This document shows, one piece after another, positions 27,173 to 36,299 of a DNA stretch of 64,000 nt. A model generated the notes under the pieces. That model ran no database searches. It had not been told where the DNA came from and saw only the letters and a program-made list of their open reading frames with translations. Position 1 is the stretch's first letter; each line of letters starts with the position of its first letter. The translations under genes and the position numbers were made by a program. Source of the DNA: Bacillota bacterium (lineage in GTDB: Bacteria > Bacillota > UBA4882 > UBA8346); the NCBI GenBank assembly GCA_023394955.1, contig JAEWZY010000073.1:36634-100633 (forward strand), given 5' to 3'.

Positions 27173-27781
27173 TTAGACGGTAGACTCCTTAAATACCATG
27201 GATAAATCAACCGTCAGATCCGGAAATAAACCCACCTTCACCTGATCAACGGCGGTATAAATACCGGGGCGCCCATAGCGGCCTGCCGCTTCTAATTGAT
27301 AGACTTGGACCGTTTTATTGCTCGGATCGACTAGCCAGTACTCTTTGACACCCACCCGTTCATAAAGGTCCAACTTGATCTTCATGTCCTTACCGGCGGT
27401 TCCGGGGGAAAGGACTTCGACAGCCAGATCGGGAGCTCCCTTGCAACCACGTTCGTCAAGTTTCTCCCGGTCACAGACCACCACCAGATCCGGCTGTACC
27501 ACCGTGTCAATCTGTTCATCGTTTTCATCCCCCTTGGGAAGACGGACATCAAATGGGGCAATATAGATCTCGCAAGTCTCTCCCGTCAAATAGACGGCTA
27601 TCTGTTTATGGAGTTCTCCCAGGATTTTTTGATGGATGCGGGACGGCGCAGGACTCATGTTGTAGGGAACCCCATCGATCAGCTCCCATCTTTCTTCATC
27701 CGGCCATTTGGCATAATCGCCGTAAGTATAAACGTCTTTGGTAGCGGCTTCGGGTTTTGACTCGCTAATCCTTGATTTCAC
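27173..27781 (-). CDS. Uma2 family protein (DUF820, PD-(D/E)XK fold)
   Basis: 202 residues. Family marks: YTYGDYAKWPDEERWELIDGVPY with the conserved glutamate, IAPFDVRLP, QPDLVVVCD with the PD motif, LAVEVLSPGTAGKDMKIKLDLYERVGVKEYWLVDP. Uma2 proteins have a restriction-endonuclease-like fold and are common in mobile or accessory regions; their role is not settled. All core acidic residues are present. GTG start with GAGGTG nine bases upstream. First gene of a possible three-gene unit. Confidence 0.9.
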   Translation of the reverse strand: MKSRISESKPEAATKDVYTYGDYAKWPDEERWELIDGVPYNMSPAPSRIHQKILGELHKQIAVYLTGETCEIYIAPFDVRLPKGDENDEQIDTVVQPDLVVVCDREKLDERGCKGAPDLAVEVLSPGTAGKDMKIKLDLYERVGVKEYWLVDPSNKTVQVYQLEAAGRYGRPGIYTAVDQVKVGLFPDLTVDLSMVFKESTV

Positions 27782-27851
27782 GGTTTACACCTCGTTTCCT
27801 TTTAAAAATAATTAATATATCTAACCCTTGGATTCATTTAGAAATCGCTTT

Positions 27852-27893
27852 TTAAAATAAAGTAAGTGTATAGAAAACATTTCCATACACTTA
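27852..27893 (-). terminator. Terminator of cysK
   Basis: Minus strand: TAAGTGTAT, then a further GAAA/TTTTC pairing after one mismatch, ATACACTTA and the tail CTTTATTTTAAAAA. It lies 51 bases after the cysK stop. Confidence 0.8.
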
Positions 27894-27943
27894 ATTATAA
27901 CGGATTATGATTTATAATTCTATTATAATATCCTTCGCGAGTT

Positions 27944-28870
27944 TTAGTCGAACAACCCCGTGCTCAAATACCTCTCTCCGGTATCGGGCAAGATCACTAC
28001 CAGCATCTTCCCTTTATTGTCAGGCCTGGCCGCTGCCTGCAAGGCGGCGTGCAAAGCGGCTCCCGAAGATATTCCAACCAGGATCCCTTCTTCGCAGGCC
28101 AATTTACGCGCGGCGTTAAAAGCTTCTGCGGTGGTGACCTTGATGATCTCATCGATAATCCTGGTGTTAAGAGTATCCGGTACGAAGCCGGCCCCGAGCC
28201 CTTGAATCTTATGAGGTCCGGGTTGGCCTCCGGAAAGCACCGGCGAATCGGCCGGTTCCACCGCGATGGCCTTAAGTCCGTTCTTTTTAGCTTTAAGCGT
28301 CTCCGCCACTCCGGTGATGGTCCCGCCGGTCCCGACTCCGGCTACAACCAAATCCACTTTGCCTTCGGTGTCGTTCCAGATTTCCAAAGCGGTAGTTTGA
28401 CGATGGATGTCGGGATTGGCAGGGTTTTTAAACTGTTGGGGTATGAACGAGTCTTTAATCTCAGCCGCTAACTCCTCAGCTTTCCGAATGGCCCCAGCCA
28501 TTCCTTGGCTTCCGGGAGTAAGCACCAACTCGGCGCCATAAGCTGCCAAAAGTTTACGCCGTTCCGCACTCATTGTTTCCGGCATGGTCAGGATTAGCCG
28601 GTAACCTCTGGCCGCCGCGACACTGGCAAGACCGATACCGGTATTGCCGCTGGTCGGCTCAATAATTACCGAACCCGGCCTGAGTTCGCCAGAATTTTCA
28701 GCTGCCTGAATCATTGCCAGCCCAATCCGATCTTTGACACTACCCCCGGGGTTAAATAATTCCAGTTTCAACAGGACCTCGGCCTGAAGGCCGGCGCCGG
28801 TATTATTCAAACGAACCAGGGGAGTTTTGCCGATTAATTCGGTGATACTATTATATATTTTCAAAATCAT
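27944..28870 (-). CDS. cysK: Cysteine synthase (O-acetylserine sulfhydrylase)
   Basis: Makes cysteine from O-acetylserine and sulfide with PLP; cytosolic, 308 residues as usual. PLP lysine in NPGGSVKDRIG, substrate loop PTSGNTG, phosphate-binding GTGGTITG, and the SSGAAL C-terminal motif are all intact. It is divergent from an Rrf2 regulator; in Bacillus CysK also binds the Rrf2 protein CymR as a signal carrier, so the pairing is meaningful. A good promoter and an overlapping dyad lie 31-83 bases upstream. Confidence 0.95.
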   Translation of the reverse strand: MILKIYNSITELIGKTPLVRLNNTGAGLQAEVLLKLELFNPGGSVKDRIGLAMIQAAENSGELRPGSVIIEPTSGNTGIGLASVAAARGYRLILTMPETMSAERRKLLAAYGAELVLTPGSQGMAGAIRKAEELAAEIKDSFIPQQFKNPANPDIHRQTTALEIWNDTEGKVDLVVAGVGTGGTITGVAETLKAKKNGLKAIAVEPADSPVLSGGQPGPHKIQGLGAGFVPDTLNTRIIDEIIKVTTAEAFNAARKLACEEGILVGISSGAALHAALQAAARPDNKGKMLVVILPDTGERYLSTGLFD

Positions 28871-28900
28871 CGCTCCATTTTTAGTTAATTAAAAATTACT

Positions 28901-28924
28901 ATTCCTACCGAATTACTTGGGTAT
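28901..28924. promoter_or_regulatory. Imperfect 24-bp dyad, candidate CymR-like operator
   Basis: The pattern AT-CC-A...AATT...T-GG-AT is symmetric about AATT (outer half-sites ATTCCTA and TTGGGTAT). It lies directly downstream of the -10 box of the cysK promoter, where binding of an Rrf2 repressor would block transcription. Resemblance to known CymR sites is from memory and not tested. Confidence 0.5.
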
Positions 28925-28953
28925 ATTCTATCCATTTTATTCCCTTTTGTCAA
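28925..28953 (-). promoter_or_regulatory. Predicted sigma-A promoter of cysK
   Basis: On the minus strand TTGACA (28953-28948), 17 bases, TAGAAT (28930-28925). This matches the housekeeping consensus in 11 of 12 positions and points at cysK, whose ATG is 55 bases downstream of the -10 box. Confidence 0.8.
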
Positions 28954-29088
28954 TTACAAGTTTATAAATGAATATTTTTTCCTCTCGCTATAATCGGTTT
29001 TGAAGCAGACTATACCTTGCAAGACAAAACTCTTTATGGTAAAGTGATGACAAAACCAATCAATTTAGTATGATTAGGAGTGACTTGG

Positions 29089-29517
29089 TTGCGCATCTCT
29101 ACCCGAGGACGGTATGGGCTAAGGGCCTTAGTGGATATGGCTTTAAAGAATCCGACTGAGGTAACCACTCTCCGGAGTATTGCCGAGCATCAAAATATAT
29201 CCGAATCTTACCTTGAACAAGTTTTTACCAGCTTACGCAAAGCCGGACTGGTAATCGCGATTCGCGGCGCTCAAGGGGGTTATAAACTAGCGCGTCCGGC
29301 CGATCGGATTACCGTAGCCGAGATCTTAAAATGCTTGGAAGGACCGCTAGCTCCGGTCCATTGCGTTGGGCTGGACAACCTTCAACAATGTGATCGGGAG
29401 GATTCCTGCATCACCCGCCCTTTCTGGGAGGATCTCAATAAGGTAATCCATGATTTTTTGAAAAACACCTCCCTTCAAGATTTAGTTTATCGGGCAAATA
29501 AATCCGGTAAATCATGA
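29089..29517 (+). CDS. cymR: Rrf2-family regulator, CymR-like
   Basis: 142 residues. Winged helix with ISTRGRYGLRALVDMA, ISESYLEQVFTSLRKAGLV and GGYKLARPADRITVAEI. It lacks the three-cysteine iron-sulfur cluster spacing of IscR (only Cys residues around VHCVGLDNLQQCDREDSC are found, which do resemble a cluster-type loop, so an Fe-S or thiol sensor is possible). Divergent arrangement with cysK favours a role as cysteine-metabolism repressor. Start TTG at 29089 chosen: AGGAG eight bases upstream and the family N-terminus MxISTxGRYGLRAL. Confidence 0.8.
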   Translation: MRISTRGRYGLRALVDMALKNPTEVTTLRSIAEHQNISESYLEQVFTSLRKAGLVIAIRGAQGGYKLARPADRITVAEILKCLEGPLAPVHCVGLDNLQQCDREDSCITRPFWEDLNKVIHDFLKNTSLQDLVYRANKSGKS

Positions 29518-29572
29518 CTGTTTATTTAATACGGCGTTATTGGGCCGGCCCGGAACCGCCTCTTAAATTTTA

Positions 29573-30985
29573 TTAATCACCTTCAAGAGTGTTTCCTAAA
29601 GATTGGGGGAATGAAAGGATAAATTCAGTCCCAATTCCGACTTCGCTTTTAACCGTAATCGCCCCCTGATGGGCTTCGACTAGAGTTTTAACGATAGTCA
29701 ACCCGATTCCCGTTCCTCCGGTCGACCGGCTCCGGGATTTATCCGCCCGGTAAAAACGTTCGAAGATCAAAGGAAGATCTTCCTCGGCAATGCCGCAGCC
29801 ATTATCGTTAACTTTAATTTCCACCCCATTAACTCCCTTCAAAACATGAATTTCTATTTTTCCTCCGGCAGGAGTGAATTTTAAACCGTTGGCGATCAAA
29901 TTAATCATGATTTGGCTGATTTTATCCCGGTCGGCGCAGATTAAGGCTTTTTCACCGTAAAAATTAATCGCGACCCCCTTTCGGACAAACTCGCTTTCAA
30001 AATTGATAATCAATTGCCGGATTAAAGCGGTTAGCTCAAACTCCCTCCGGTCTAAAACTAAGTTTTCACTCTCATACCTGGTAAGCCTGCCCAGGTCCGC
30101 GACCATTCGGTTTAACCGCATTACTTCGTTATGGCAAACCTTCAACCGTTCCGGCTCCGCTTGCCAAACCCCGTCCAGGATCGCCTCGATATGACTTTGC
30201 AGTGTAGCTAGCGGGGTACGCAGCTCGTGGGCAACATCTGAGGTTAACTGTTTCCGGAGCTGTTCCTGTTTTTCGAGAGTTGCGGCTAAATCATTGATCG
30301 CCCCGATCAACTGGTTCAGTTCCCTAATTGAGGATTTTTCCCGGCTTTTAGTCTGGTAAGAGCCTTTGGCGATCATTTGCGCGGTTTCGATTACCCTAGC
30401 GATCGGCGCGCTTAACCGTTTGGCCATTACGGCCGCTACCCCGAAAGCGGACACAAGGGCTAAGGCCATTACTCCCAATAAAATCTGGTTCAATGTATTG
30501 ATAAACGCTAGGTCGGCATCGTCAAAATAAAACGGCCCGTAATAACCGATTTGAACTGCTCCTATTTTTTGAGCATCGCGCATTACTGGGTATTGTGTTT
30601 CCATATAACCGCCTTTCCAATTGGGATAACGGCTCAGCATATTCTTAGCCATATGGGAGATCATTTGCTCACACATCCCGCTATTATGGGCTGTAGCATC
30701 CCAAACAATCCGTCCCGACTGATCACTAACTTTAAGGATTAATCCCTGTTCTAAAGCATTTATTCCGAGGTCGGCAATATCCCGGGTATGCCATTCTCCC
30801 CGGTCATCAACTTGCTGACTGATGGAAGCGGCCACCTGCTGATTGCGGCGTTCCTGGTTTTCCATTACATAATTCCGAAACTGTTTTTCCAAAAACACAT
30901 TAGCCAGCAGGCTAATCAGGACGACACAGATCAAGATCAATAAAATATATGAAGACGCTAATTTTGCCTTTAAACTTACCACCAT
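29573..30985 (-). CDS. Two-component sensor histidine kinase (BaeS/CopS-like)
   Basis: 470 residues. Two hydrophobic segments (near 10-30 and 160-180) bracket an extracytoplasmic sensor, followed by HAMP, HisKA (SDVAHELRTPLATL) and HATPase_c with N box, DNGCGIAEED and GGTGIGL. The sensor contains HNSGMCEQMISHMAKNM, a Met/Cys/His group that could bind Cu(I) or another soft metal. The ATG at 30985 directly follows the response-regulator stop (TGAGATG), so the genes are coupled. Next to the copper genes, a copper- or envelope-stress role is inferred. Confidence 0.88.
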   Translation of the reverse strand: MVVSLKAKLASSYILLILICVVLISLLANVFLEKQFRNYVMENQERRNQQVAASISQQVDDRGEWHTRDIADLGINALEQGLILKVSDQSGRIVWDATAHNSGMCEQMISHMAKNMLSRYPNWKGGYMETQYPVMRDAQKIGAVQIGYYGPFYFDDADLAFINTLNQILLGVMALALVSAFGVAAVMAKRLSAPIARVIETAQMIAKGSYQTKSREKSSIRELNQLIGAINDLAATLEKQEQLRKQLTSDVAHELRTPLATLQSHIEAILDGVWQAEPERLKVCHNEVMRLNRMVADLGRLTRYESENLVLDRREFELTALIRQLIINFESEFVRKGVAINFYGEKALICADRDKISQIMINLIANGLKFTPAGGKIEIHVLKGVNGVEIKVNDNGCGIAEEDLPLIFERFYRADKSRSRSTGGTGIGLTIVKTLVEAHQGAITVKSEVGIGTEFILSFPQSLGNTLEGD

Positions 30986-30986
30986 C

Positions 30987-31688
30987 TCATTCACCGCCAA
31001 ACCGGTAACCGACCCCATGAACAGTCAAAATATACTGTGGGCGTTTGGGATCGGTTTCGATTTTTTGCCGTAAATTTTTAATATGAACGTCAATTGTCCG
31101 GTCAAAACCGTCATAATCATCCCCCAGTGCTAAGATGACCAGTTCGTCACGGGTAAAAGCCTTGCGCGGATATTTAAGCATGGCTAATAAAATCTGATAT
31201 TCGTTGGGAGTCAGGTTGACCTTTACTCCGTTTTTCTTTACTTCATGGCCGTAAAGATCGATTTCCAAATCGCCTTGATTATATGAAAGCCGTTCGGCCA
31301 GTGGTATGGCTTCTTGAGTAGTTCTGCGAAGTAAGGCCTCGACTCTGGCTACCAACTGTCTAGGGCTAAAGGGTTTAGTTACATAGTCGTCCGCCCCTAA
31401 ACCCAGCCCCTTCAAAATATCTTCTTCTTCAACCTTGGCCGTCAACATAATAATCGGGACCCGGGAGCGTCTTCGAAGCCTCCGGCAGACCTCCTCCCCA
31501 GAAATATCGGGCAACATCAGATCTAAAATAACCAAAACCGGGTTTACCTTTTCAAACAAATCCAAAGCTTCATTGCTGGTAAAAGCTCCCATCACTTCGT
31601 AGCCGCTCTTTTCCAAATATGACTTAACCACTGCAACGATATTCGGTTCATCATCAACTACTAAAATTTTTTTATCGATAACCGGCAA
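30987..31688 (-). CDS. OmpR-family response regulator
   Basis: 233 residues. Receiver domain with the acidic pair in VVDDEPN, phosphoacceptor aspartate in LVILDLMLP, and lysine in DYVTKPFSP; then a winged-helix output domain ending in YILTVHGVGYRFGGE. I chose the TTG at 31688: it has GGAGGAG close upstream, while the open frame continues 47 codons into the hairpin repeat region at 31738-31848, which is not likely coding. Partner of the kinase immediately downstream. Confidence 0.9.
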   Translation of the reverse strand: MPVIDKKILVVDDEPNIVAVVKSYLEKSGYEVMGAFTSNEALDLFEKVNPVLVILDLMLPDISGEEVCRRLRRRSRVPIIMLTAKVEEEDILKGLGLGADDYVTKPFSPRQLVARVEALLRRTTQEAIPLAERLSYNQGDLEIDLYGHEVKKNGVKVNLTPNEYQILLAMLKYPRKAFTRDELVILALGDDYDGFDRTIDVHIKNLRQKIETDPKRPQYILTVHGVGYRFGGE

Positions 31689-31737
31689 TGGCTCTCCTCC
31701 TTTATGAAGACAACGGCTTTTGATGCTATATAAATTG

Positions 31738-31848
31738 AAGAAAATATGTCGCTTCAATGAAGCGTTCGGAGTATTTAATGCAACATATGAATCAAGGAAA
31801 ATATGTCGCAATAATCTACGTTTATCCAAGAAATTTATTGCGACATAT
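31738..31848. repeat. Tandem hairpin repeats resembling an IS left end
   Basis: Arms 31801-31814 (ATATGTCGCAATAA) and 31835-31848 are exact reverse complements. A second, shorter unit lies at about 31740-31785 (ATATGTCGC against GCAACATATG). Read on the minus strand, the unit matches 61291-61350, directly upstream of the IS5-like transposase fragment: TTATTGC(G/A)ACATATTT(T/C)CCTTGATTC. So this is probably a relic of that element's left end, or a small non-autonomous repeat, sitting before the response regulator. Confidence 0.65.
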
Positions 31849-31854
31849 ATACTT

Positions 31855-31889
31855 AAAAAATAACAAGTAACCCCTCAACGGGGTTACTT
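31855..31889 (-). terminator. Terminator of copZ
   Basis: AAGTAACCCC (31865-31874) and GGGGTTACTT (31880-31889) around a 5-nt loop; on the minus strand TTGTTATTTTTT follows. It lies 10 bases after the copZ stop. Confidence 0.92.
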
Positions 31890-31898
31890 ATCTTCAGA

Positions 31899-32111
31899 TT
31901 ATTTAACTTCATACCCCTGATCTTCAATGACTTCCTTGATCTGGTCCAATTCCAATTGTTCCTGATTATAATCGACCGACACCGTCTTGGCTTTTAAGTC
32001 AACTGCTACCTTGTCAACCCCCTTAAGCTCGCCTATAGCTTTGTTAATACTGTTCACACAATGCTGGCAGGACATACCTTCAACCTTTAAAACCGTTGTT
32101 ACTTTGGCCAT
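31899..32111 (-). CDS. copZ: Copper chaperone, HMA domain
   Basis: 70 residues, a single heavy-metal-associated domain with the Cu(I)-binding GMSCQHC motif (Cys14 and Cys17 by the MAKVTTVLKVEGMSCQHC numbering) and the usual beta-alpha-beta-beta-alpha-beta end VIEDQGYEVK. It should carry Cu(I) to CopA, encoded 118 bases upstream on the same strand. GGGGGAG RBS. Confidence 0.93.
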   Translation of the reverse strand: MAKVTTVLKVEGMSCQHCVNSINKAIGELKGVDKVAVDLKAKTVSVDYNQEQLELDQIKEVIEDQGYEVK

Positions 32112-32229
32112 TTTAATCTCCCCCTATCGTTAATCTTGTTCATGGTGATTGTTTGAAATCCGTGTTAATCTATGTAAACACCGCCTAAAACAAGGTTTTT
32201 ATTGACAGGATTAATAGATTTACGGGATT

Positions 32230-34650
32230 TTATTTGAACCGCTTTAAACTCAAGGAATTAGTCACCACCGAGACCGAGCTGAAGGCCATCGCCGCCCCGG
32301 CGATTACCGGGTTTAACATTCCTATAGCGGCGAAAGGAATCCCAATAGTGTTATAGATAAATGCCCAGAAAAGATTCTGTTTAATCTTTCTCATCGTCTT
32401 CCTGGAGAGCCGAATCGCAGTGACAATCGATCTAAGATCCCCCCGCATCAAGGTTATATCCGCCGCTTCCATGGCGATATCCGTCCCGGTGCCAATGGCC
32501 ATCCCAATATCGGCGGTGGCTAAAGCCGGAGCGTCGTTGATCCCGTCGCCGACCATGGCGACTACTTTCCCTTGGCCTCTTAGTTTTTCAACTTCTTCAG
32601 CTTTGTTTTCCGGCAGGACCTCCGCCAGAACATTATTAATGCCAACTTGGGAGGCGATAGCCCGAGCGGTTCTCCGATTATCTCCGGTAATCATAAAGAC
32701 TTCGATTCCCAGCCCGGTTAATTGCCGGATCGCTTCCGCCGAGGTATCTTTGATTACGTCCGCAACGGCGATTAAAGCAACCAGTTTATTCTCCAATGCC
32801 ATTAACATCGCTGTCTTACCTTGGTCCTCCAACTCTCCCAAACGGGATTCATACTCCTTAGGATCAAGGCCTTGTTCAGCTATTAACTTCCTAGTCCCAA
32901 CCAAGACTTCTTCCCCTTCAACCAGAGCTGATACACCCCGGCCGGGGATAGCCGTAAACTTTTCAGGATCGGGAACCTCTCCCAACTCTTGTTTAGCCGT
33001 TTCAAAGATCGCCACCCCTAACGGATGTTCCGACTTTTTCTCCGTTATGGCGGCCAAGCGGAGTAATTCGGTACGATCCAATCCGGCCAGAGGAATGATA
33101 TCGGTCACTTCCGGCTGGCCTTTGGTAATCGTACCCGTCTTGTCAAGGACTACGGTATCGATCTTGTAAGCGGTCTCTAGATGCTCGCCGCCTTTGATTA
33201 AGATTCCTTGTTCCGCTCCTTTGCCGGTTCCAACCATGATCGCAGTCGGGGTAGCCAATCCCAGGGCGCAAGGGCAGGCGATGACTAATACCGAAACTGC
33301 GCTGATAATTCCTTTGGTCAGATTATAGCCCCCCAAATACCAGATGACAAAGGTAAGCGCCGCCACTCCCAGCACAATCGGGACGAAAACCCCGGATACC
33401 CGGTCGGCGATTTTCTGGATCGGGGCTTTGGAGCCTTGGGCCTCCTCCACCATTTTGATTATTTGGGATAAGACCGTTTCTTTCCCGATCTTGGTCGTTT
33501 TAAATTTAAAAGTACCGAACTTATTGATGGTGGCGCCAATAACCTGGTCCCCGATTTCCTTTTCCACCGGCAGGCTCTCGCCGGTAAGCATTGACTCGTC
33601 CACCGCGGAACCACCCTCGATAATCTCACCATCCACCGGAATCTTCTCGCCAGGCCGGACTACAATCACCTCGCCGATCTCAACCTCTTCAATCGGGATA
33701 TCCATTTCAACCCCGTCCCGGATTACCCTGGCGGTTTTGGCCTGAAGGCCCATGAGCTTTTTAATGGCTTCCGAAGTTTTTCCTTTGGCCACCGCTTCGA
33801 GATACTTGCCAAGCAAAATTAAGGTGATGATTACCGCCGCCGCTTCAAAATATAAATCCTTCATCATCATTCCCGGCATTAACTCTTGAAAAAAGGAATT
33901 ATAGAGACTATAGAAATAAGCCGCTGATGTTCCCATGGCTACCAGCACATCCATGTTGGGACTCTTGGCCCGGAGCGCGTAATAAGAATTCCGGTAAAAC
34001 CGAAACCCGATGATAAATTGGACAGGTGTGGCCAACGCCAATTGGAACCGCCAATCATGTAAAAAAGCGATATCGATCCCGATCATGCTTAACAACATCG
34101 CTAGGATCAACGGCGAACTGAGAATCGCGGCAAAGGTCATCTCCCTCTTTAATCTTCTGATTTCCCGCTCCCGTTCCGCCTTTTCCCGGTCCTGATCCAC
34201 CATCTCAACCGGTTTAGCTCCGTATCCCAAGTTTTCAACTACCTTGATTAAGTCGGAGACTTTTAATCTGGCGGAATTGTATTCAACCGTCGCCTTATTA
34301 GTGGCTAAGTTTACTGTAGCTTTTATAACGCCTTCAGCTTTATTTAGTTTTCGTTCAACCTTAGTGGAACAAGCAGCGCATGTCATACCGGAGATGTCCA
34401 ACTCCACCCTGGTTTGGTCTGAGGTTTCTTCCTTAAGGATTGCATAGCCCAATCCCTTCACGGTCTCTTCCAATTGCTCCTTCCCGAGCAACCGGTCGTC
34501 AAATTCCACCGTTGCCTTTTCTGTGGCAAAATTAACGTTCGCCCCCTTAACCCCGGGCAGTTTGCTCAACTTTTTCTCTATCTTCAAAGCACAAGCCGCA
34601 CAAGACATTCCCTCGATTTTTAAAGATTCCTTTTTCGCCATATCATTCAT
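32230..34650 (-). CDS. copA: Copper-exporting P1B-type ATPase
   Basis: 806 residues. Two N-terminal HMA domains (GMSCAACALK near 12 and GMTCAACSTK near 85), eight membrane segments, the CPC metal site (ACPCALGLATP), phosphorylation motif DKTGTITKG, SEHPLG and the hinge GDGINDAPAL. This is the CopA pattern for Cu(I) export. The frame starts at 34650; an ATG nine bases downstream (34641) is spaced better from GGGGG, and I cannot decide. It is followed by copZ on the same strand. Confidence 0.95.
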   Translation of the reverse strand: MNDMAKKESLKIEGMSCAACALKIEKKLSKLPGVKGANVNFATEKATVEFDDRLLGKEQLEETVKGLGYAILKEETSDQTRVELDISGMTCAACSTKVERKLNKAEGVIKATVNLATNKATVEYNSARLKVSDLIKVVENLGYGAKPVEMVDQDREKAEREREIRRLKREMTFAAILSSPLILAMLLSMIGIDIAFLHDWRFQLALATPVQFIIGFRFYRNSYYALRAKSPNMDVLVAMGTSAAYFYSLYNSFFQELMPGMMMKDLYFEAAAVIITLILLGKYLEAVAKGKTSEAIKKLMGLQAKTARVIRDGVEMDIPIEEVEIGEVIVVRPGEKIPVDGEIIEGGSAVDESMLTGESLPVEKEIGDQVIGATINKFGTFKFKTTKIGKETVLSQIIKMVEEAQGSKAPIQKIADRVSGVFVPIVLGVAALTFVIWYLGGYNLTKGIISAVSVLVIACPCALGLATPTAIMVGTGKGAEQGILIKGGEHLETAYKIDTVVLDKTGTITKGQPEVTDIIPLAGLDRTELLRLAAITEKKSEHPLGVAIFETAKQELGEVPDPEKFTAIPGRGVSALVEGEEVLVGTRKLIAEQGLDPKEYESRLGELEDQGKTAMLMALENKLVALIAVADVIKDTSAEAIRQLTGLGIEVFMITGDNRRTARAIASQVGINNVLAEVLPENKAEEVEKLRGQGKVVAMVGDGINDAPALATADIGMAIGTGTDIAMEAADITLMRGDLRSIVTAIRLSRKTMRKIKQNLFWAFIYNTIGIPFAAIGMLNPVIAGAAMAFSSVSVVTNSLSLKRFK

Positions 34651-34727
34651 CCCCCAACCTTAATAATAGAGCTTGCTAAACCCTATCTACTCCACCCCAA
34701 ATTCACCCTCTTGGCAACCATTTATCA

Positions 34728-36131
34728 CTACCTGCAACAGCCACCTCCGCCGTATACCGGTTCCGGGGCCTCATTTAATTCTTCAACGGCAACTTTACTT
34801 AGATCCGGGACCACCTTAATGTAACTACTTATCATCCCCATCCAACAGGTATAAGTTATCTTTCCCTCACGATCGGGGGTAAATTCGAGGATATTCTCTC
34901 CCGGCTTCAGTTTTCTGGTTATTCCCAGGCTGGGTACGGTTAAGGGGTTATTGCAACCATTCAAGTCCCCAGCCTGCGCCTGAATGATCCAACGCGCCGG
35001 TTTTCCCTTTTGGACCAGGATCGGATAATACCGGCCTGATTCAAGCCGCGAAGTTACTACTTGAACTTCACCCTCGATTTTAGCCACCGATCCCGTATTG
35101 CCGGAAAATGGGGTGGCCATGGAGATTCCGGATAAACTCAAGCCACGGGAAACCATGGTCAATCCCAAGACAATTACTAAAACCGCGCTGAACTTGAGCA
35201 TTCGCTGATTAAACTTACTGCTTAGAAAGGAACTGATTGCGCCGACCCCAAACATCAGAGGCGCCGTTCCCAAACTAAAGAAAAACATGGAGGCTGCTCC
35301 GGTAAAGGGGCTGCCGGTTCCTAGGGCATAAATTTGTATGGTCTGCAACGGGCCACAAGGCATCAATCCGTTGAGGAGCCCAATATAAAAGGGACCGAGT
35401 TTACTGCGGTTATTATTTATCTTTTCCCCTAGAACTTTGGGGGTACTAATATTAAATTTGCGCAACCAAGGCAATAGATCCAGCATTCTGGCTCCGATGA
35501 TTACCATTAACAGCCCAGCCCCGATAGAGACAATTCCTTTAGCGGCGCCGGAAAAGGTTACCACCGACCCCAAAGCCCCTGCGATACCGCCAACCACAGT
35601 GTACGAAACCACCCGCCCAGTATTATACAATAAGCTAGGTTTTAGTCCGTCTAGTTTGAAAGCCTTTATCTCCGCCGTTTGATTGACGCATTGCGAAAGA
35701 TTTATTCCACCGCACATCGCGATACAATGTAAAGAAGTTAGCAAACCTACTGCAAAAAGCATCCCGTAGCCTAATGATTGGTCCACTTGAGGAATGAAAT
35801 TAAAACCAATGGTCGATTTGATAATAAAATAAATCGCAAAGATTACGATACCGATTCCCAAAAACTGATTGACCCTGAAACCCTTCGACTCATCTTTTTG
35901 ATTTAAATCAATTTCGTAACCGAGCTTTTGGATGACGCCCGCCAATTGATCCGGAGTTACTTTTCCCGGATCGTATTCAACCGTCGCCGAGGATTCGGCT
36001 AAAGAAACCTCGGCCTGCTTCACTCCATTAACTTTACTTAAGGCGTTTCCAATTTTCAATTCACAGCTAGCACACGACATTCCTATGATTCTAAGTACTA
36101 GCACTAATTTTGGGCTTTCCGTTTGAACCAT
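34728..36131 (-). CDS. SafE/TauE-type membrane protein with HMA and cupredoxin-like domains
   Basis: 467 residues. Order: HMA domain (IGMSCASCELKIG at the N-terminus), a SafE-type membrane region with CGGINLS and a later GLMPCGPLQ in two repeats of three segments, then an extracytoplasmic cupredoxin-like domain whose end has CNNPLTVPSL and YTCWMGM, residues able to bind copper. A C-terminal GGGGCC follows. This fusion is known in Gram-positive copper loci; a role in Cu transfer across the membrane is likely. GTG/TTG alternatives exist upstream, but GGGGGAGG precedes the ATG at 36131. Confidence 0.88.
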   Translation of the reverse strand: MVQTESPKLVLVLRIIGMSCASCELKIGNALSKVNGVKQAEVSLAESSATVEYDPGKVTPDQLAGVIQKLGYEIDLNQKDESKGFRVNQFLGIGIVIFAIYFIIKSTIGFNFIPQVDQSLGYGMLFAVGLLTSLHCIAMCGGINLSQCVNQTAEIKAFKLDGLKPSLLYNTGRVVSYTVVGGIAGALGSVVTFSGAAKGIVSIGAGLLMVIIGARMLDLLPWLRKFNISTPKVLGEKINNNRSKLGPFYIGLLNGLMPCGPLQTIQIYALGTGSPFTGAASMFFFSLGTAPLMFGVGAISSFLSSKFNQRMLKFSAVLVIVLGLTMVSRGLSLSGISMATPFSGNTGSVAKIEGEVQVVTSRLESGRYYPILVQKGKPARWIIQAQAGDLNGCNNPLTVPSLGITRKLKPGENILEFTPDREGKITYTCWMGMISSYIKVVPDLSKVAVEELNEAPEPVYGGGGCCR

Positions 36132-36299
36132 TGCGGCCTCCCCCGGATCTTTTCTTTGCGACAAAATGATAACCTTTTTATGTGAAGATCATATGAAGAA
36201 AAAAGCATCATCAAAATTTATTTCAATTTATATTATCCCAAAATCCAGAAAAGGGGTGTTGCTATTAAACGATGGTCTTCAAAGATTAACGTTTTCTGC

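Noticed and set aside
30987..31829. Long N-terminal extension of the response regulator
   Set aside because: The extra codons run through the hairpin repeat region; TTG at 31688 has a strong RBS and gives the usual length.
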